A stretch of 64,000 nucleotides of DNA from positions 62,001 through 126,000 of the forward strand of contig NZ_JAGGKB010000002.1 in assembly GCF_017873335.1 (NCBI RefSeq), written 5' to 3'. The notes under the pieces are model-generated. The model did no database searches. It was not told where the DNA came from and saw nothing but the letters and a program-made list of their open reading frames with translations. Position numbers and translations under genes: made by a program. The stretch comes from Thermococcus stetteri. Lineage in GTDB: Archaea > Methanobacteriota_B > Thermococci > Thermococcales > Thermococcaceae. Shown here one piece after another: positions 1-8,975 of the stretch; the stretch's first letter is position 1, and each line of letters opens with the position of its first letter.

Positions 1-102
1 ATCGAGGTTGGTAGAAAGGTCATTAACGTTTACCAAATGCCAAGGCGCTTCTTTCCAGCTCTCTTTGTTGAGTTTGAAGGAGAGAAGATCAAACTGCTCT
101 AA
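1..102 (+). CDS. C-terminal end of an unidentified protein (partial)
   Basis: An open frame enters from the left edge and ends at a TAA at 100-102, giving 34 residues. The tail contains the stretches NVYQMPRRFFPALF and VEFEGEKIKLL. It overlaps the convergent homoserine dehydrogenase gene by 14 bp, a normal spacing in this compact genome. The piece is too short to assign to a family. It could be spurious, but the frame stays open to the edge and stops exactly where the neighbouring gene ends. Confidence 0.5.
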   Translation: MEVGRKVINVYQMPRRFFPALFVEFEGEKIKLL

Positions 103-1093
103 GTCCAGCCTTAATAATGTCGCTCACAACACCGCTGGCGGTCTCCTTGAGCCCCGCTCCCGCGCCCTTTATTACCAGCTCCCCCAGCAGGTCAGTCCTT
201 ATGACCGCCGCGTTCTCGTGGCTTTCCACCGCGAGCGGGCTTTCCCTCGGTATCTCTGCAGGTTCTACGGCAACTCTCCCCTTTTCCACTCTCGCTACCA
301 ATCTGATAGTCTTCCCCTTGGTCTTTGCCCTTTCAATCTCCCCCTCGGTGACCTCGGCAATGCCTCTGACCCTGATCTCATCGTACGTTATCGGATGGAA
401 GGCGAGGCAGTGAAGTATCGTGGCTTTGTATCCAGCGTCGATGCCGAGTACGTCCCCGCTCGGGTCCCTCTCGGCTATTCCGAGTTTCTGGGCCTTTGCC
501 AGCGCCTCCTCAAAGCTCAATCCCCTTTCCATCTGGGTCAGGATAAAGGTCGTTGTCGCGTTGAGGACTGCTTCGATACTCTGGACGTCATCACCCAGCA
601 GGTTCTCCCTCAGAAGGCCTACTATCGGCGTCCCGGCCATTACTGTTGCCTCGAAGAGGTATAGGACTCCCCTCTTTTCGGCCTCGCCTATAAGCTCCCT
701 GTAGTGGTACGCAAGGGGCGGCTTGTTGCTCGTTACAACGCTTTTTCCTTCTTTCAGGGCCGCCAGGTGCCACTTCCAGGCTTCTTTATCGTTGGTAACG
801 TCCACGACAACCTCAGCATCGACCTCCCTGACCACATCCCCTGGCGTTAGCTCGTAGACCTCGTAGTCGTTGGTCCACGCGGAGAGCTTACCGAAGGTCT
901 CCTTCACGAGGAGCGCTTCCATCAGGTCTATCCCCTCGGGGAGCCAAACCGTTCCACTGGTGTCTGAAATGCTGACGACGTTTATCTTTACCCCGTAGCG
1001 ATCCTCAAAAAACCTGCTCTTTTTGAGAAGAACGCTCGCCGTTGCCCTTCCAACGTTTCCAAAACCCACAAGCGAAACCCTAACTTCCTTCAA
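89..1093 (-). CDS. hom: Homoserine dehydrogenase
   Basis: About 334 residues, the compact size of homoserine dehydrogenases without an ACT domain. The enzyme reduces aspartate semialdehyde to homoserine with NAD(P)H, the branch point to threonine and methionine, in the cytoplasm. The N-terminus has the Rossmann motif LVGFGNVG. A VTSNKPPLA segment and the downstream ERDPSGDVLGIDAGYK segment match the family signature around the catalytic Asp and Lys. The longest frame starts with GTG at 1102. A TTG start at 1093 is preferred because GGTGGTG lies just before it and the protein then begins directly with the Rossmann strand. The gene stands alone, convergent with the partial gene at the left edge. 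Confidence 0.9.
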   Translation of the reverse strand: MKEVRVSLVGFGNVGRATASVLLKKSRFFEDRYGVKINVVSISDTSGTVWLPEGIDLMEALLVKETFGKLSAWTNDYEVYELTPGDVVREVDAEVVVDVTNDKEAWKWHLAALKEGKSVVTSNKPPLAYHYRELIGEAEKRGVLYLFEATVMAGTPIVGLLRENLLGDDVQSIEAVLNATTTFILTQMERGLSFEEALAKAQKLGIAERDPSGDVLGIDAGYKATILHCLAFHPITYDEIRVRGIAEVTEGEIERAKTKGKTIRLVARVEKGRVAVEPAEIPRESPLAVESHENAAVIRTDLLGELVIKGAGAGLKETASGVVSDIIKAGLRAV

Positions 1094-1135
1094 GAACACC
1101 ACCGGAGTAAAATAGGAAAAAAGCTTAAAGCCCTT

Positions 1136-1978
1136 TCACTTGTTCAGGATGACTCTAATGAGGTTCATATCCCTGACTATTCCAACGAGTTCGTCCTGGC
1201 CCCTTATGACGGGAAGCTGTTCTATCTCGTACTTGACCATCTTCTGGGCAACATCGTAGACGCTCATATGGGGTGTAGCCACGACGACGTGGGGGTTCAT
1301 TATCTCCTCAACTGGCTTCTTCGGGAGATGGAGTTCGGCCTTCTCGAAGAGGAGCGTTGGGTGGCTTTCTAGTATCCACTCCTCCTCACTGGAAGCGGCG
1401 AGCTCGGTGCTCTTCATGACCCTGACCACTTCGCTGTCCCTGAGGAGGTCGGTTTCATCGACCATGCCTATGAGGTTCCCGTCGTCGTCTATGACAGGTA
1501 TCGCCATTGCATTGCAGAGGAGGAGGGCCTTGAGCGCTGCCTTCAGAGGTGTTCCACGCCATACGACGCTGACGTTCCTCTGGTAGTACGGCTCTATCGT
1601 CACTTCCTTGAGCTTTTCATTCTTTGAGAGGTATCTCCTTATTATGTCGCCAACGGTCAGAATGCCAACGGGCCTGTTCTCCTCGTCAACCACGATAACG
1701 CGCCTGTAGTCCATTTCGAGCATTTTCTTAACGGCTTTCTTCAGGTCGTCGTTCGCCTTTACTGTTGGAACCTCCCTCTTGACGAGCATGGCCAGCTGGT
1801 CCTCGTCAGGGTGGAGGAGAACCCTCTTTATGCTGACTATTCCGACGAGCCTTCCGTCCTTTCCAACCACCGGGAACGAGCGAACGTTGTGCTTCCTGAA
1901 GAGCTCGATGGCGTACTCCCTCGTCGCGGGGAGCTGGATCACAACTGGGTCCTTTGTCATCAGTGTCTTTACCCTCAT
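1136..1978 (-). CDS. Protein of four CBS domains
   Basis: About 280 residues made of four CBS repeats in two Bateman pairs, with no other domain. Repeat starts are recognisable as VKTLMTKDPVVI, VPTVKANDDLKKA, a third unit around residue 135 and VEEIMNPHVVVATP. Such proteins bind adenine nucleotides or SAM and regulate partners; the target here is unknown. The start at 1978 is chosen over the GTG at 1987 because GGTGGTGAAG then acts as the ribosome-binding site. A CCTTAAAATAG TATA-like box lies upstream. A second, shorter CBS protein is encoded at 57788-58342. Confidence 0.85.
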   Translation of the reverse strand: MRVKTLMTKDPVVIQLPATREYAIELFRKHNVRSFPVVGKDGRLVGIVSIKRVLLHPDEDQLAMLVKREVPTVKANDDLKKAVKKMLEMDYRRVIVVDEENRPVGILTVGDIIRRYLSKNEKLKEVTIEPYYQRNVSVVWRGTPLKAALKALLLCNAMAIPVIDDDGNLIGMVDETDLLRDSEVVRVMKSTELAASSEEEWILESHPTLLFEKAELHLPKKPVEEIMNPHVVVATPHMSVYDVAQKMVKYEIEQLPVIRGQDELVGIVRDMNLIRVILNK

Positions 1979-2041
1979 CTTCACCACCGCTCTATCTAAA
2001 GCGGCTTCTTTCTATTTTAAGGTTTTGGGAAAAAAGAGGGA

Positions 2042-3235
2042 TCACCCGAGGAGGGCTAGGAAAACACCGGCAACGACTGCCGTTCCTATGACTCCAGCGA
2101 CGTTCGGCCCCATGGCGTGCATGAGGATGAAGTTTCCTGGGTCTTCTTCCCTCGCTATCCTCTGGACGACCCTGGCCGACATCGGAACGGCCGAAACTCC
2201 GGCGGCGCCTATCATTGGGTTTATCCTTCCGCCGCTGAGCTTCATCATGAGCTTGCCGAAGAGCACTCCCCCAGCGGTGGCGCTGGCGAAGGCAACGACA
2301 CCGAGGCCGAGGATCATGAGGGTCTGGGCCGTGAGGAAGCTCTCAGCCCTCATAGTTGAGCCGACGCCGAGGCCGAGGAAGATCGTGACGATGTTCATCA
2401 GCTCCTCCTGCGCCGCTTTGCTGAGCCTCTCGACGACGCCGCTCTCCCTGAAGAGGTTGCCTATCATGAGCATTCCTATCAGCGGCGCCGCGCTCGGGAC
2501 GAGCAGTCCAATGACTATCATGGTGATTACCGGGAAGAGTATCTTCTCCCTCTTCGATACTGGTCTCAGCTGCTCCATGCGTATCTTTCTCTCCTCTGGG
2601 CTGGTGAGGGCCTTGATGATCGGCGGCTGGATTAATGGAACGAGGCTCATATAGGAGTAAGCCGCAACAGCCGTCGCCGCGAGTATCTCCGGGGCGAGCT
2701 TGGTGGTTAGGTAGATAGTCGTCGGTCCGTCGGCACCGCCGATGATGCCTATGCTAGCCGACTGGTGGAGGTTGAAGCCGAGGGCCAGGGCTGTTAGCAT
2801 AGCCACGAAGACGCCTATCTGAGCGGCAGCTCCGAGGAGGGCAGTCTTCGGATCCGCTATCATCGGCCCGAAGTCAGTCATGGCTCCGAGGCCGAAGAAT
2901 ATGAGGAGTGGGACGACCTCTGTCTTGATGAGGAGGTAGTAGATGAGGTCGAACAACCCGGGTTCGCCGTAGTGCTCGCTCATGTAAGTTATCGTCTTGA
3001 AGATGCTGTCGCTGACGTTCTCGGGCAGGTTCACGGCCACCGGCCAGTTGGCCACGTGGGAGAGCGGTAGATTAACGAGGACCGCGGTTATTCCTATCGG
3101 GAGGAGCAGGAGGGGCTCCATTTCATACCTTATCGCCAGGTAGACGAGCGTTAAGCCGACTATGATCATCACGACGTTCCCTACCGTGAGGTGCAGTAAA
3201 CCGAGGGTGTTAATGAAGTCGATGAAGGTCGCCAT
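2042..3235 (-). CDS. mmdB: Methylmalonyl-CoA (or oxaloacetate) decarboxylase beta subunit, Na+ pump
   Basis: A 397-residue polytopic membrane protein and last gene of a four-gene operon. Beta subunits of biotin-dependent decarboxylases release CO2 from carboxybiotin and export Na+. The family motif [10 protein letters not shown] is present near residue 165, and further conserved Gly/Asn-rich helices lie near the C-terminus ([10 protein letters not shown]). GGTGAG just before the ATG and a 6-bp gap to the biotin-carrier gene support the start and translational coupling. The substrate is set by the alpha subunit; methylmalonyl-CoA is inferred from the carboxyltransferase encoded upstream. Confidence 0.92.
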   Translation of the reverse strand: MATFIDFINTLGLLHLTVGNVVMIIVGLTLVYLAIRYEMEPLLLLPIGITAVLVNLPLSHVANWPVAVNLPENVSDSIFKTITYMSEHYGEPGLFDLIYYLLIKTEVVPLLIFFGLGAMTDFGPMIADPKTALLGAAAQIGVFVAMLTALALGFNLHQSASIGIIGGADGPTTIYLTTKLAPEILAATAVAAYSYMSLVPLIQPPIIKALTSPEERKIRMEQLRPVSKREKILFPVITMIVIGLLVPSAAPLIGMLMIGNLFRESGVVERLSKAAQEELMNIVTIFLGLGVGSTMRAESFLTAQTLMILGLGVVAFASATAGGVLFGKLMMKLSGGRINPMIGAAGVSAVPMSARVVQRIAREEDPGNFILMHAMGPNVAGVIGTAVVAGVFLALLG

Positions 3236-3241
3236 GGCCGC

Positions 3242-3712
3242 TCACCCTATCTCTATTAACGCATCGCCGGTGTTCACGGTGTCTCCTTCTTTGACGAGGA
3301 TTCTCTTAACGACACCGTCTTTTGGCGCTGGTATTTCGTTCTCCATCTTCATTGCTTCTAAAATGAGCAGTCCCTGGCCTGTTTTGACCTGCTCGCCCTC
3401 CTTCACGAGTATTCTAAGGATTTTTCCAGGCATTGGGGCCGTAACGACTCCCTCACCAGCGGCAACAGGGGCAGGTGATGGGGCCGCTGGAGCTGGTGCA
3501 GGAGCGGGAACCGGAGACGGAGCTGGAGCACTTGGAGCAGAAACCGGAGCAGAGACCTGGGCACTTGCTAAAGCGCTCACGTCTATTCCAAGCCCTTTGG
3601 CCTCGACCTCGTAAGTCTTGTCCTCGAAGCTCACCCTGAACTTTCCTCCGGGCAGTTCCTCCACTTCAACCTCGTATTCAACACCCTCAACGATGACCTT
3701 AACCTTCGCCAT
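3242..3712 (-). CDS. mmdC: Biotin carboxyl carrier subunit of the Na+-pumping decarboxylase
   Basis: About 156 residues. An N-terminal beta-rich segment of about 40 residues is followed by a flexible Pro/Ala linker (about residues 55-86) and a biotinyl domain. The biotin attachment motif EAMKMEN is present with Lys122 as the attachment site. It shuttles the carboxyl group from the alpha subunit to the membrane beta subunit. The ATG at 3712 (MAKVKV) is preferred over GTG codons 6-9 bp upstream that overlap the end of the delta-subunit gene. Protein and gene order both match the decarboxylase operon, so acetyl-CoA carboxylase is unlikely. Confidence 0.92.
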   Translation of the reverse strand: MAKVKVIVEGVEYEVEVEELPGGKFRVSFEDKTYEVEAKGLGIDVSALASAQVSAPVSAPSAPAPSPVPAPAPAPAAPSPAPVAAGEGVVTAPMPGKILRILVKEGEQVKTGQGLLILEAMKMENEIPAPKDGVVKRILVKEGDTVNTGDALIEIG

Positions 3713-3714
3713 TC

Positions 3715-4095
3715 TCACCACTTCCCTATCTCGTAGTTGAAATCTTCACTATCTTCCATCTGGGTCTGGAGGCCGTATAGGCGCCAGGCATCCGAGATCT
3801 TCCTCCTAAACGGAAGGGGCCTGAGCTGGCTGGCCTTCTTGGCCGTGTAAGCGAGTATAGCCGCTGTGATAACGGCCAGATCTCTCGGGGGTATCTTCGG
3901 CTTCTCCTCTGGCTTGGCCTCCACCGGGGCAGGGGCGGGTGCTGGTGCAGCGGCTGGCTTTTCCCTCTCCACCAGCCTTCTCTCGAGCCAGCCCACGAAG
4001 TAAAGAACTAAAGCCAGGATTCCGAGGATTGTGAAGACAACTGTAACGCCGATTACGGTTATCCACCCGCCTTCCACGAGCTGGGTCATGTCCAT
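3715..4095 (-). CDS. mmdD: Small membrane anchor (delta/OadG-like) subunit of the decarboxylase
   Basis: 126 residues with one N-terminal transmembrane helix (about residues 13-36, VIGVTVVFTILGILALVLYF), a Pro/Ala-rich linker and a soluble tail. This is the layout of OadG/MmdD subunits, which hold the complex together at the membrane. The C-terminal part has conserved-looking basic residues (FRRKISDAWRLYG). The start follows a GAGGTGTGAAGG site. It lies 10 bp after the alpha-subunit gene and its stop overlaps the possible upstream starts of the biotin-carrier gene, so it is co-translated with them. Confidence 0.85.
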   Translation of the reverse strand: MDMTQLVEGGWITVIGVTVVFTILGILALVLYFVGWLERRLVEREKPAAAPAPAPAPVEAKPEEKPKIPPRDLAVITAAILAYTAKKASQLRPLPFRRKISDAWRLYGLQTQMEDSEDFNYEIGKW

Positions 4096-4105
4096 CCTTC
4101 ACACC

Positions 4106-5674
4106 TCACAGCGGTATGTTGCCGTGCTTCTTCGGCGGGAGCTTTACCCTCTTGCTCTCCAGGGCTTCGAGGGCCAGGATTACCTTCGCCCTGGTCTCGG
4201 CCGGATCAATCACGTCGTCGATATACCCACGAGCAGCTGCAACGTACGGGTTGGCGAACTTCTCGCGGTATTCCATTATCTTCTGCTGACGGACTTCCTC
4301 CGGGTTCTCGGCTTGGGCTATCTCCTTTCTGAAGATGATGTTGGCCGCTCCCTCTGGGCCCATAACTGCTATCTCCGCAGTCGGCCAGGCAAAGACGAAG
4401 TCGGCTCCGAGGTGCTTGCTTCCCATGGCTAAGTACGCTCCACCGTAGGCCTTCCTCAGGATGACGGTAACCATCGGGACGGTGGCTTCGGCGTAGGCGT
4501 AGAGGACTTTGGCTCCGTGTCTGATGATCCCGCGGTACTCCTGGTCGGTTCCAGGCAGGTAGCCAGGAACGTCAACGAGGGTGACTATCGGGATGTTGAA
4601 GGCGTCGCAGGTTCTAACGAAACGAGCTATCTTGTCCGAGCTGTCTATGTCGAGAACACCGGCGAAGTATATCGGGTTGTTGGCGACTATTCCAACGGTC
4701 TGGCCGTTCATCCTTCCAAAGCCGACAACGGCGTTCGGGGCGAAGTACGGGAGTATCTCGAGGAAGTCGGGGTTCCCGTTCTCGTCGCGGTCAACTATCT
4801 CGTATATGACCTGCCTCACGTCGTAGCCCTTGTTCGGGTCGTCCGGGACTATGTTGTAGAGGTTCTCGGTCTTCCTGAACGGGAGATCGCTCGTCTTAAC
4901 GCGCGGCGGCTTCTCCATGTTGTTCGATGGCAGGTAACTCATGAGCCTCCTTATTAAAGCAAGAACCTCCTCGTCGCTCTTCCCTATGAGGTGGGCCTGA
5001 CCGCTCTTCTGGGCGTGTATCATAGCGCCACCGAGCTGAACCGGAGTCACCTCAACGCCGGTGACGGCCTTAACCACCTGCGGCCCGGTGATGAACATGA
5101 AGCTCGCATCGCTGTCCACCATGAGGATGAAGTCTCCAATAGCTGGGCTGTAAACCGCTCCACCGGCGCAGGGACCCATGATCGCTGTTATCTGCGGGAC
5201 TACGCCGCTCAGAAGGGTGTTCATCTTGAATATCTCACCGTAGCCCTTAAGCGAGTCAACGCCCTCCTGAATCCTCGCTCCACCGGAGTCGTTGAGGCCT
5301 ATAACTGGAGCTCCAGCCTCAAGGGCCAGCTCCATGACGCGCTTTATCTTCGCCGCGTGCATCTCGCCGAGGGAACCGCCCATCACTGTAAAGTCCTGGG
5401 CGTAGACGAAGACGAGCCTTCCGTCGATGGTTCCGTAGCCGGTTATGACGCCGTCGGCAGGCAGTTCCTTCTTGTCGAGGCCGAACTCCGTTCCGCGGTG
5501 CTTGACGAACATTCCTATCTCGACGAAGCTTCCCGGGTCGAGGAGCTTTTCAATCCGCTCCCTGGCAGTTAGTTTGCCCTTTGCGTGCTGTTTTTCGATG
5601 GCCTTCTCGCCACCCATCTCCAGAATCTTCTTCTTCCTCTCATACAGCTCGTTGAGCTTCTCCTCCATGCTCAT
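4106..5674 (-). CDS. mmdA: Methylmalonyl-CoA decarboxylase alpha (carboxyltransferase) subunit
   Basis: About 522 residues, the normal length for the acyl-CoA carboxyltransferase family. It transfers the carboxyl group from an acyl-CoA (probably methylmalonyl-CoA) to biotin. Glycine-rich crotonase-fold motifs are visible: GGSLGEMHAAKIKR, NDSGGARIQEG, GPCAGGAVYSPA and, in the C-terminal half, KAYGGAYLAMGSK. The frame could begin at 5767, but ATG 5674 is chosen. It has a GGGGGA site, sits about 45 bp below the TATA box, and gives the family's usual N-terminus (MSMEEKLNELYERKKKI). It is the first gene of the decarboxylase operon. Confidence 0.93.
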   Translation of the reverse strand: MSMEEKLNELYERKKKILEMGGEKAIEKQHAKGKLTARERIEKLLDPGSFVEIGMFVKHRGTEFGLDKKELPADGVITGYGTIDGRLVFVYAQDFTVMGGSLGEMHAAKIKRVMELALEAGAPVIGLNDSGGARIQEGVDSLKGYGEIFKMNTLLSGVVPQITAIMGPCAGGAVYSPAIGDFILMVDSDASFMFITGPQVVKAVTGVEVTPVQLGGAMIHAQKSGQAHLIGKSDEEVLALIRRLMSYLPSNNMEKPPRVKTSDLPFRKTENLYNIVPDDPNKGYDVRQVIYEIVDRDENGNPDFLEILPYFAPNAVVGFGRMNGQTVGIVANNPIYFAGVLDIDSSDKIARFVRTCDAFNIPIVTLVDVPGYLPGTDQEYRGIIRHGAKVLYAYAEATVPMVTVILRKAYGGAYLAMGSKHLGADFVFAWPTAEIAVMGPEGAANIIFRKEIAQAENPEEVRQQKIMEYREKFANPYVAAARGYIDDVIDPAETRAKVILALEALESKRVKLPPKKHGNIPL

Positions 5675-5714
5675 GAGAAATCCCCCTGTTTTTGCTGAAC
5701 CTTGTAGTTTGTAA

Positions 5715-5724
5715 AGTTTAAAAG
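5715..5724 (-). promoter_or_regulatory. TATA box of the decarboxylase operon
   Basis: TTTTAAACTT on the minus strand, centred near 5719. A start of transcription about 25 nt downstream would fall near 5694, giving a leader of about 20 nt that holds the GGGGGA site before ATG 5674. No second candidate is seen between this box and the gene. Confidence 0.6.
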
Positions 5725-5796
5725 GGTTTTCAAATCCGTTAAGGGTGCCCAAAGAAAAAATGAACATTGCTGTGCAGAAAATTGGTGAAAAAGAGT

Positions 5797-6225
5797 TCAG
5801 AGGTGCTGGATCGGTGTTTCAGCACCACAGGCTTCACACTTGAGGAAGTGGAAGCGGCCCTTCTTGATTATCTTCGTGTCCGGGCTTCCGCAGACGGGAC
5901 AGATAACGAACTCCTTGAGGTACTTCTTCAGCTTGTTGGCTATGAGGTATGGAGTGAAGCGTCCCTGGAGGATGGCCCTTCTTCCTTCGAGGGTTCCAGC
6001 GGTAGCAACCTCCCTCAGGAGGAACTTGAGAAGGTGGTTCGGGTCGCGGTTCATGGCCTCCGCTATGTCCACGAAGTTCTCTATGATGGTCCTGTTTCCT
6101 GCTATAGTCACCTGCGCCGGCGGAACCTCGAAACGTGAGTGGTGGTGTTTGACGTTTTCAGGGAGTTCCTCGTAAGCCTTATCGAGGAGTCCTTCGAAAT
6201 CGTAAAAGTCTACCTTCTCGCTCAT
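5797..6225 (-). CDS. eif2b: Translation initiation factor aIF2 beta subunit
   Basis: 142 residues, full length for archaeal aIF2-beta, part of the heterotrimer that carries initiator tRNA to the small ribosomal subunit. The N-terminal helix ([14 protein letters not shown]), the central alpha-beta domain and a C-terminal zinc ribbon with C109, C112, C130 and C133 are all visible. The start follows AGGAGGTGAG. A separate TATA box precedes it, so it is probably transcribed apart from the MCM/GINS pair upstream. Confidence 0.96.
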   Translation of the reverse strand: MSEKVDFYDFEGLLDKAYEELPENVKHHHSRFEVPPAQVTIAGNRTIIENFVDIAEAMNRDPNHLLKFLLREVATAGTLEGRRAILQGRFTPYLIANKLKKYLKEFVICPVCGSPDTKIIKKGRFHFLKCEACGAETPIQHL

Positions 6226-6256
6226 TTTCTCACCTCCTACTTACCTCTTCACTTCG

Positions 6257-6266
6257 CTTTATAACC
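6257..6266 (-). promoter_or_regulatory. TATA box of the aIF2-beta gene
   Basis: GGTTATAAAGC on the minus strand in the 45-bp gap after the MCM gene. Transcription would start near 6235 and leave a leader of about 10 nt holding AGGAGGTGAG. Confidence 0.6.
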
Positions 6267-6270
6267 TTTG

Positions 6271-8319
6271 TTAGAGGACGCGGTAGAAGCCCGCCCTCGG
6301 TTCGTAGACCCTGCCGTCGCTCTTCAGCTCGTTGAGGAGCTTCTCGATGTCTGCCTTGGTTCCTATTCCTGCCTGTTTGGCGGCCTCTATAACCTTCTCC
6401 TCCGGCGCTCCAAACTCTCCCTCGCTCTCAAGCGACCTGATGATGTCAACGAGCTTCTCAATCTTGTTTATCTTCTTTGAACTCTTGCCGACTTCGAGGA
6501 TTGAGACGTCCAGGTTGCCCTCCTCATCAACGGCTATCGTCTTCATCATGGCCTCGATTATTTCTATCGCGGCTCTTGCGTCTTCCCTCGTCACCGTCTC
6601 GCTCAACCTCATCCTCGCGTGGGCCTCGCTGAGCCTGATGAGGGCCTCAAGCTGTCTTGCTGTTATCGGTATCGGTTGAACCCCATCTTCATCTCCTCTC
6701 CTCAGGCCCTTTCTCATTTTGACGTAGTAGCGCTTTATTTCCTCCATTGCCTCTCTGCTCAGAACAGGGTGAACGTTCTTCCTGGCGTAGGCTATGTACT
6801 TTTTGAGCAGGTCGTAGGGTATCTTAGGCGTCACCGCCTCAGCTTCGCCCCTTCTGACCTTGAGGATATGCTCCGCTATGCTGGCGTCTACTTTCTCGTC
6901 GGGCTCGTCGAGGAGCAGGAATATGAGGTCGAAACGGCTGAGAAGGGTCGGTGGGAGGTCGAGCTGCTCAGGGAGGCTCTTGTGTCTGTTGAACCTTCCG
7001 AACTTTGGATTGGCTGCCGCTATGACGGTCGTTCTTGAGTTTAGAGTTGCGGTAATTCCGGCCTTGGAAATGCTGATCGTTTGCTGCTCCAGCGCTTCAT
7101 GTATTGCGCTCCTGTCGCGGTCACTCATCTTGTCGAACTCGTCAATTAGCGCGAACCCGCCATCGGCTAATACCAGAACACCCGCTTCCAGCACCCAGGA
7201 GCCCGTGAACTCGTCTCTCACGGCGGCGGCCGTAAGGCCCGCCGCCGAACTACTCTTTCCACTCGTGTAGATTGCCCTTGGAGCTAGATTAGCGACGTAA
7301 CGGAGTAGTTGACTCTTGGCTACTCCAGGATCTCCAACCAGGAGAACGTGGCTCTCGCCCCTCAGCTTCGTCCCGTCTTGGAGAGTCCTCTGGACGCCGC
7401 CGAAGAGTGCCAGAGCTATCCCCTTCTTGACTATCCTGTGGCCCCATATGGCAGGAGCTATCGAATCAACGATGGCATCAACGATGTCCTTCCTTTTAGC
7501 GAGCTCCCTTATCTTCTGCTCGTCTTCCGGCGAGATTTCCAGCTCCTCTATCTCCTTGCTGAGCTGTTCAATGTGGTTTACCTCAAGAATCTTTTTGAAT
7601 ATCGGTCTCTTCTCCCTCTGTTCCAGGATAACTCTCAGAACGCCGGTAACGAGAACCCTGTCGCCGGGAAGGGCCGCATCCACGAGGTCATCAAGGAGTA
7701 TTGCATCAACGAAGCGCGGCATCTGGCCGCCCTTGAGGCTCTCCGGCCTGTCCTGAAGGCGGAAGCTCTGGAAGTTGACGAAGCGGCTCTTGTCAACGTC
7801 CAGCTCTATGTTCCTGCTTCCGCAGGCGTCGCACTTGGCTGGCTTAACAAGATTTTCATAGGGCCTCTGCAGTCTCACCATTTCGTTGCCGCAGTCGCGG
7901 CACACGAAAACGGCCTTCTCAACGAAGGGCTTAACCTCGCTCACACGCGTGATTATCCCCTCTACCTGGATGAGCTTGTTTATGTGCTCGCTCCCGAGTT
8001 CCTTAACGAGGAGCGTCTTCGGGAGGTTGTAAAAGCGGGCGTGAACCTTAAACTCCCTCTCCACGAGAAGAGGCGGCTCCCTAAGGACTATCTGGATCGC
8101 ATCCTCGGCGCTCGCTATGGCCTCCTCGGGATTGTTGAGGAGTTCCTCGGCGAGCTCCGGGTCGAAGGAGTTAAGGTGAGCCCAGTCTATTGCCAGCGAG
8201 CGCTTTGGTGTAACTGTGAGGAGGTCTTTGAGGCGGTTTATATAGACCTCGTTGCCCTCATCGTCAACGTACTCCCGCAGAAACTTGGCAAACCGAGATA
8301 TCCTTTCCTCCCTGTCCAT
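6271..8319 (-). CDS. mcm: MCM replicative DNA helicase
   Basis: 682 residues, intein-free. The N-terminal domain has a zinc motif (C140, C143, C163, C166). The AAA+ domain carries Walker A GDPGVAKS (329-336), a Walker B/lid region (ALIDEFDKM) and an arginine-finger segment (LLSRFDLIF). A C-terminal winged-helix extension follows. It unwinds DNA at archaeal forks as a hexamer together with GINS. Its ATG overlaps the TGA of the GINS gene (TGATG), so the two are translationally coupled. Some Thermococcales carry several MCM paralogues; linkage to GINS points to the replicative copy. Confidence 0.97.
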   Translation of the reverse strand: MDREERISRFAKFLREYVDDEGNEVYINRLKDLLTVTPKRSLAIDWAHLNSFDPELAEELLNNPEEAIASAEDAIQIVLREPPLLVEREFKVHARFYNLPKTLLVKELGSEHINKLIQVEGIITRVSEVKPFVEKAVFVCRDCGNEMVRLQRPYENLVKPAKCDACGSRNIELDVDKSRFVNFQSFRLQDRPESLKGGQMPRFVDAILLDDLVDAALPGDRVLVTGVLRVILEQREKRPIFKKILEVNHIEQLSKEIEELEISPEDEQKIRELAKRKDIVDAIVDSIAPAIWGHRIVKKGIALALFGGVQRTLQDGTKLRGESHVLLVGDPGVAKSQLLRYVANLAPRAIYTSGKSSSAAGLTAAAVRDEFTGSWVLEAGVLVLADGGFALIDEFDKMSDRDRSAIHEALEQQTISISKAGITATLNSRTTVIAAANPKFGRFNRHKSLPEQLDLPPTLLSRFDLIFLLLDEPDEKVDASIAEHILKVRRGEAEAVTPKIPYDLLKKYIAYARKNVHPVLSREAMEEIKRYYVKMRKGLRRGDEDGVQPIPITARQLEALIRLSEAHARMRLSETVTREDARAAIEIIEAMMKTIAVDEEGNLDVSILEVGKSSKKINKIEKLVDIIRSLESEGEFGAPEEKVIEAAKQAGIGTKADIEKLLNELKSDGRVYEPRAGFYRVL

Positions 8320-8813
8320 CAGACATCACCGAGCCACTCGTTCCTTATCTTCGACATCTGGAGGTATATCCTCCTCTCCTCGGGCGCGAGCCTCGACAGC
8401 AGTTCCAGGCTGTTCGGTCTCAGCATCACGGCCTTTAGTATCTTGTTGAACCTTATCAGCTTCAGATCCCTCAGCTTCTTCTTCAGGTTGGCCAACTTGG
8501 TGAGCTTAACGTTTATCGTGTCTACGCTCTCCCTTGGGTTCAATCTCACGTAGTTCTCGAGGTAATATGCGTAAAACTCGGCCCTCTCGTAAAGTCCCTC
8601 AGGAAGGAGAGTCAGCGGTTCGCTCTCCCGTTCCTCGGCTATGACCTTATCAATCTCGCCGATTACCTTGTCCGTCTCATCCACTACCTCAACTATTCCG
8701 GCTTCCCAAAGCTCTCTCGCCTTCCAGTCTTCCACGAGGACGATATCCCCACCCTTCCAGTCCCCGAAGGGCTTCATGACCTTGACGGCTATTAGGGCTT
8801 TACCCGTGAACAT
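8319..8813 (-). CDS. gins51: GINS complex subunit Gins51 (Gins15 type)
   Basis: About 164 residues. It is a component of the archaeal GINS complex that bridges MCM and the GAN/Cdc45-like nuclease. Identification rests on its position directly upstream of mcm and on the composition: an N-terminal beta domain (MFTGKALIAVKVMKPFG) followed by helical segments ending in YLQMSKIRNEWLGDV. That arrangement is inverted relative to Gins23 and fits the 51 class only loosely by eye. The longest frame starts at 8900. ATG 8813 is preferred because of GGAAAGGTG before it and a TATA-like TTTATTA at 8847-8853 lying inside the longer frame. Confidence 0.75.
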   Translation of the reverse strand: MFTGKALIAVKVMKPFGDWKGGDIVLVEDWKARELWEAGIVEVVDETDKVIGEIDKVIAEERESEPLTLLPEGLYERAEFYAYYLENYVRLNPRESVDTINVKLTKLANLKKKLRDLKLIRFNKILKAVMLRPNSLELLSRLAPEERRIYLQMSKIRNEWLGDV

Positions 8814-8893
8814 GATTTGCACCTTTCCGGGGATAGTCACCTCATCTAATAAACCTTCTCCGGATACATTTGGGCTTGAATGAGCAGGGCTGG

Positions 8894-8924
8894 TGATCAC
8901 TTTTGATCATACTGTCAGGACAGT
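8894..8924. promoter_or_regulatory. Candidate operators between gins51 and the phosphodiesterase gene
   Basis: The divergent intergenic region holds two TGATCA hexamers (8894-8899 and 8904-8909), one helical turn apart. A perfect palindrome follows, ACTGTC-AG-GACAGT (8911-8924). The palindrome lies about 10 bp before the CCCTATAAGC TATA-like element (near 8934-8942) of the plus-strand gene and about 60 bp behind the minus-strand TATA. This suggests a protein-binding site; the regulator is unknown. Confidence 0.45.
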
Positions 8925-8975
8925 TCACGATAACCCTATAAGCTTTCTCCCTAAATTACTCTAGGTGAGCCAGAG

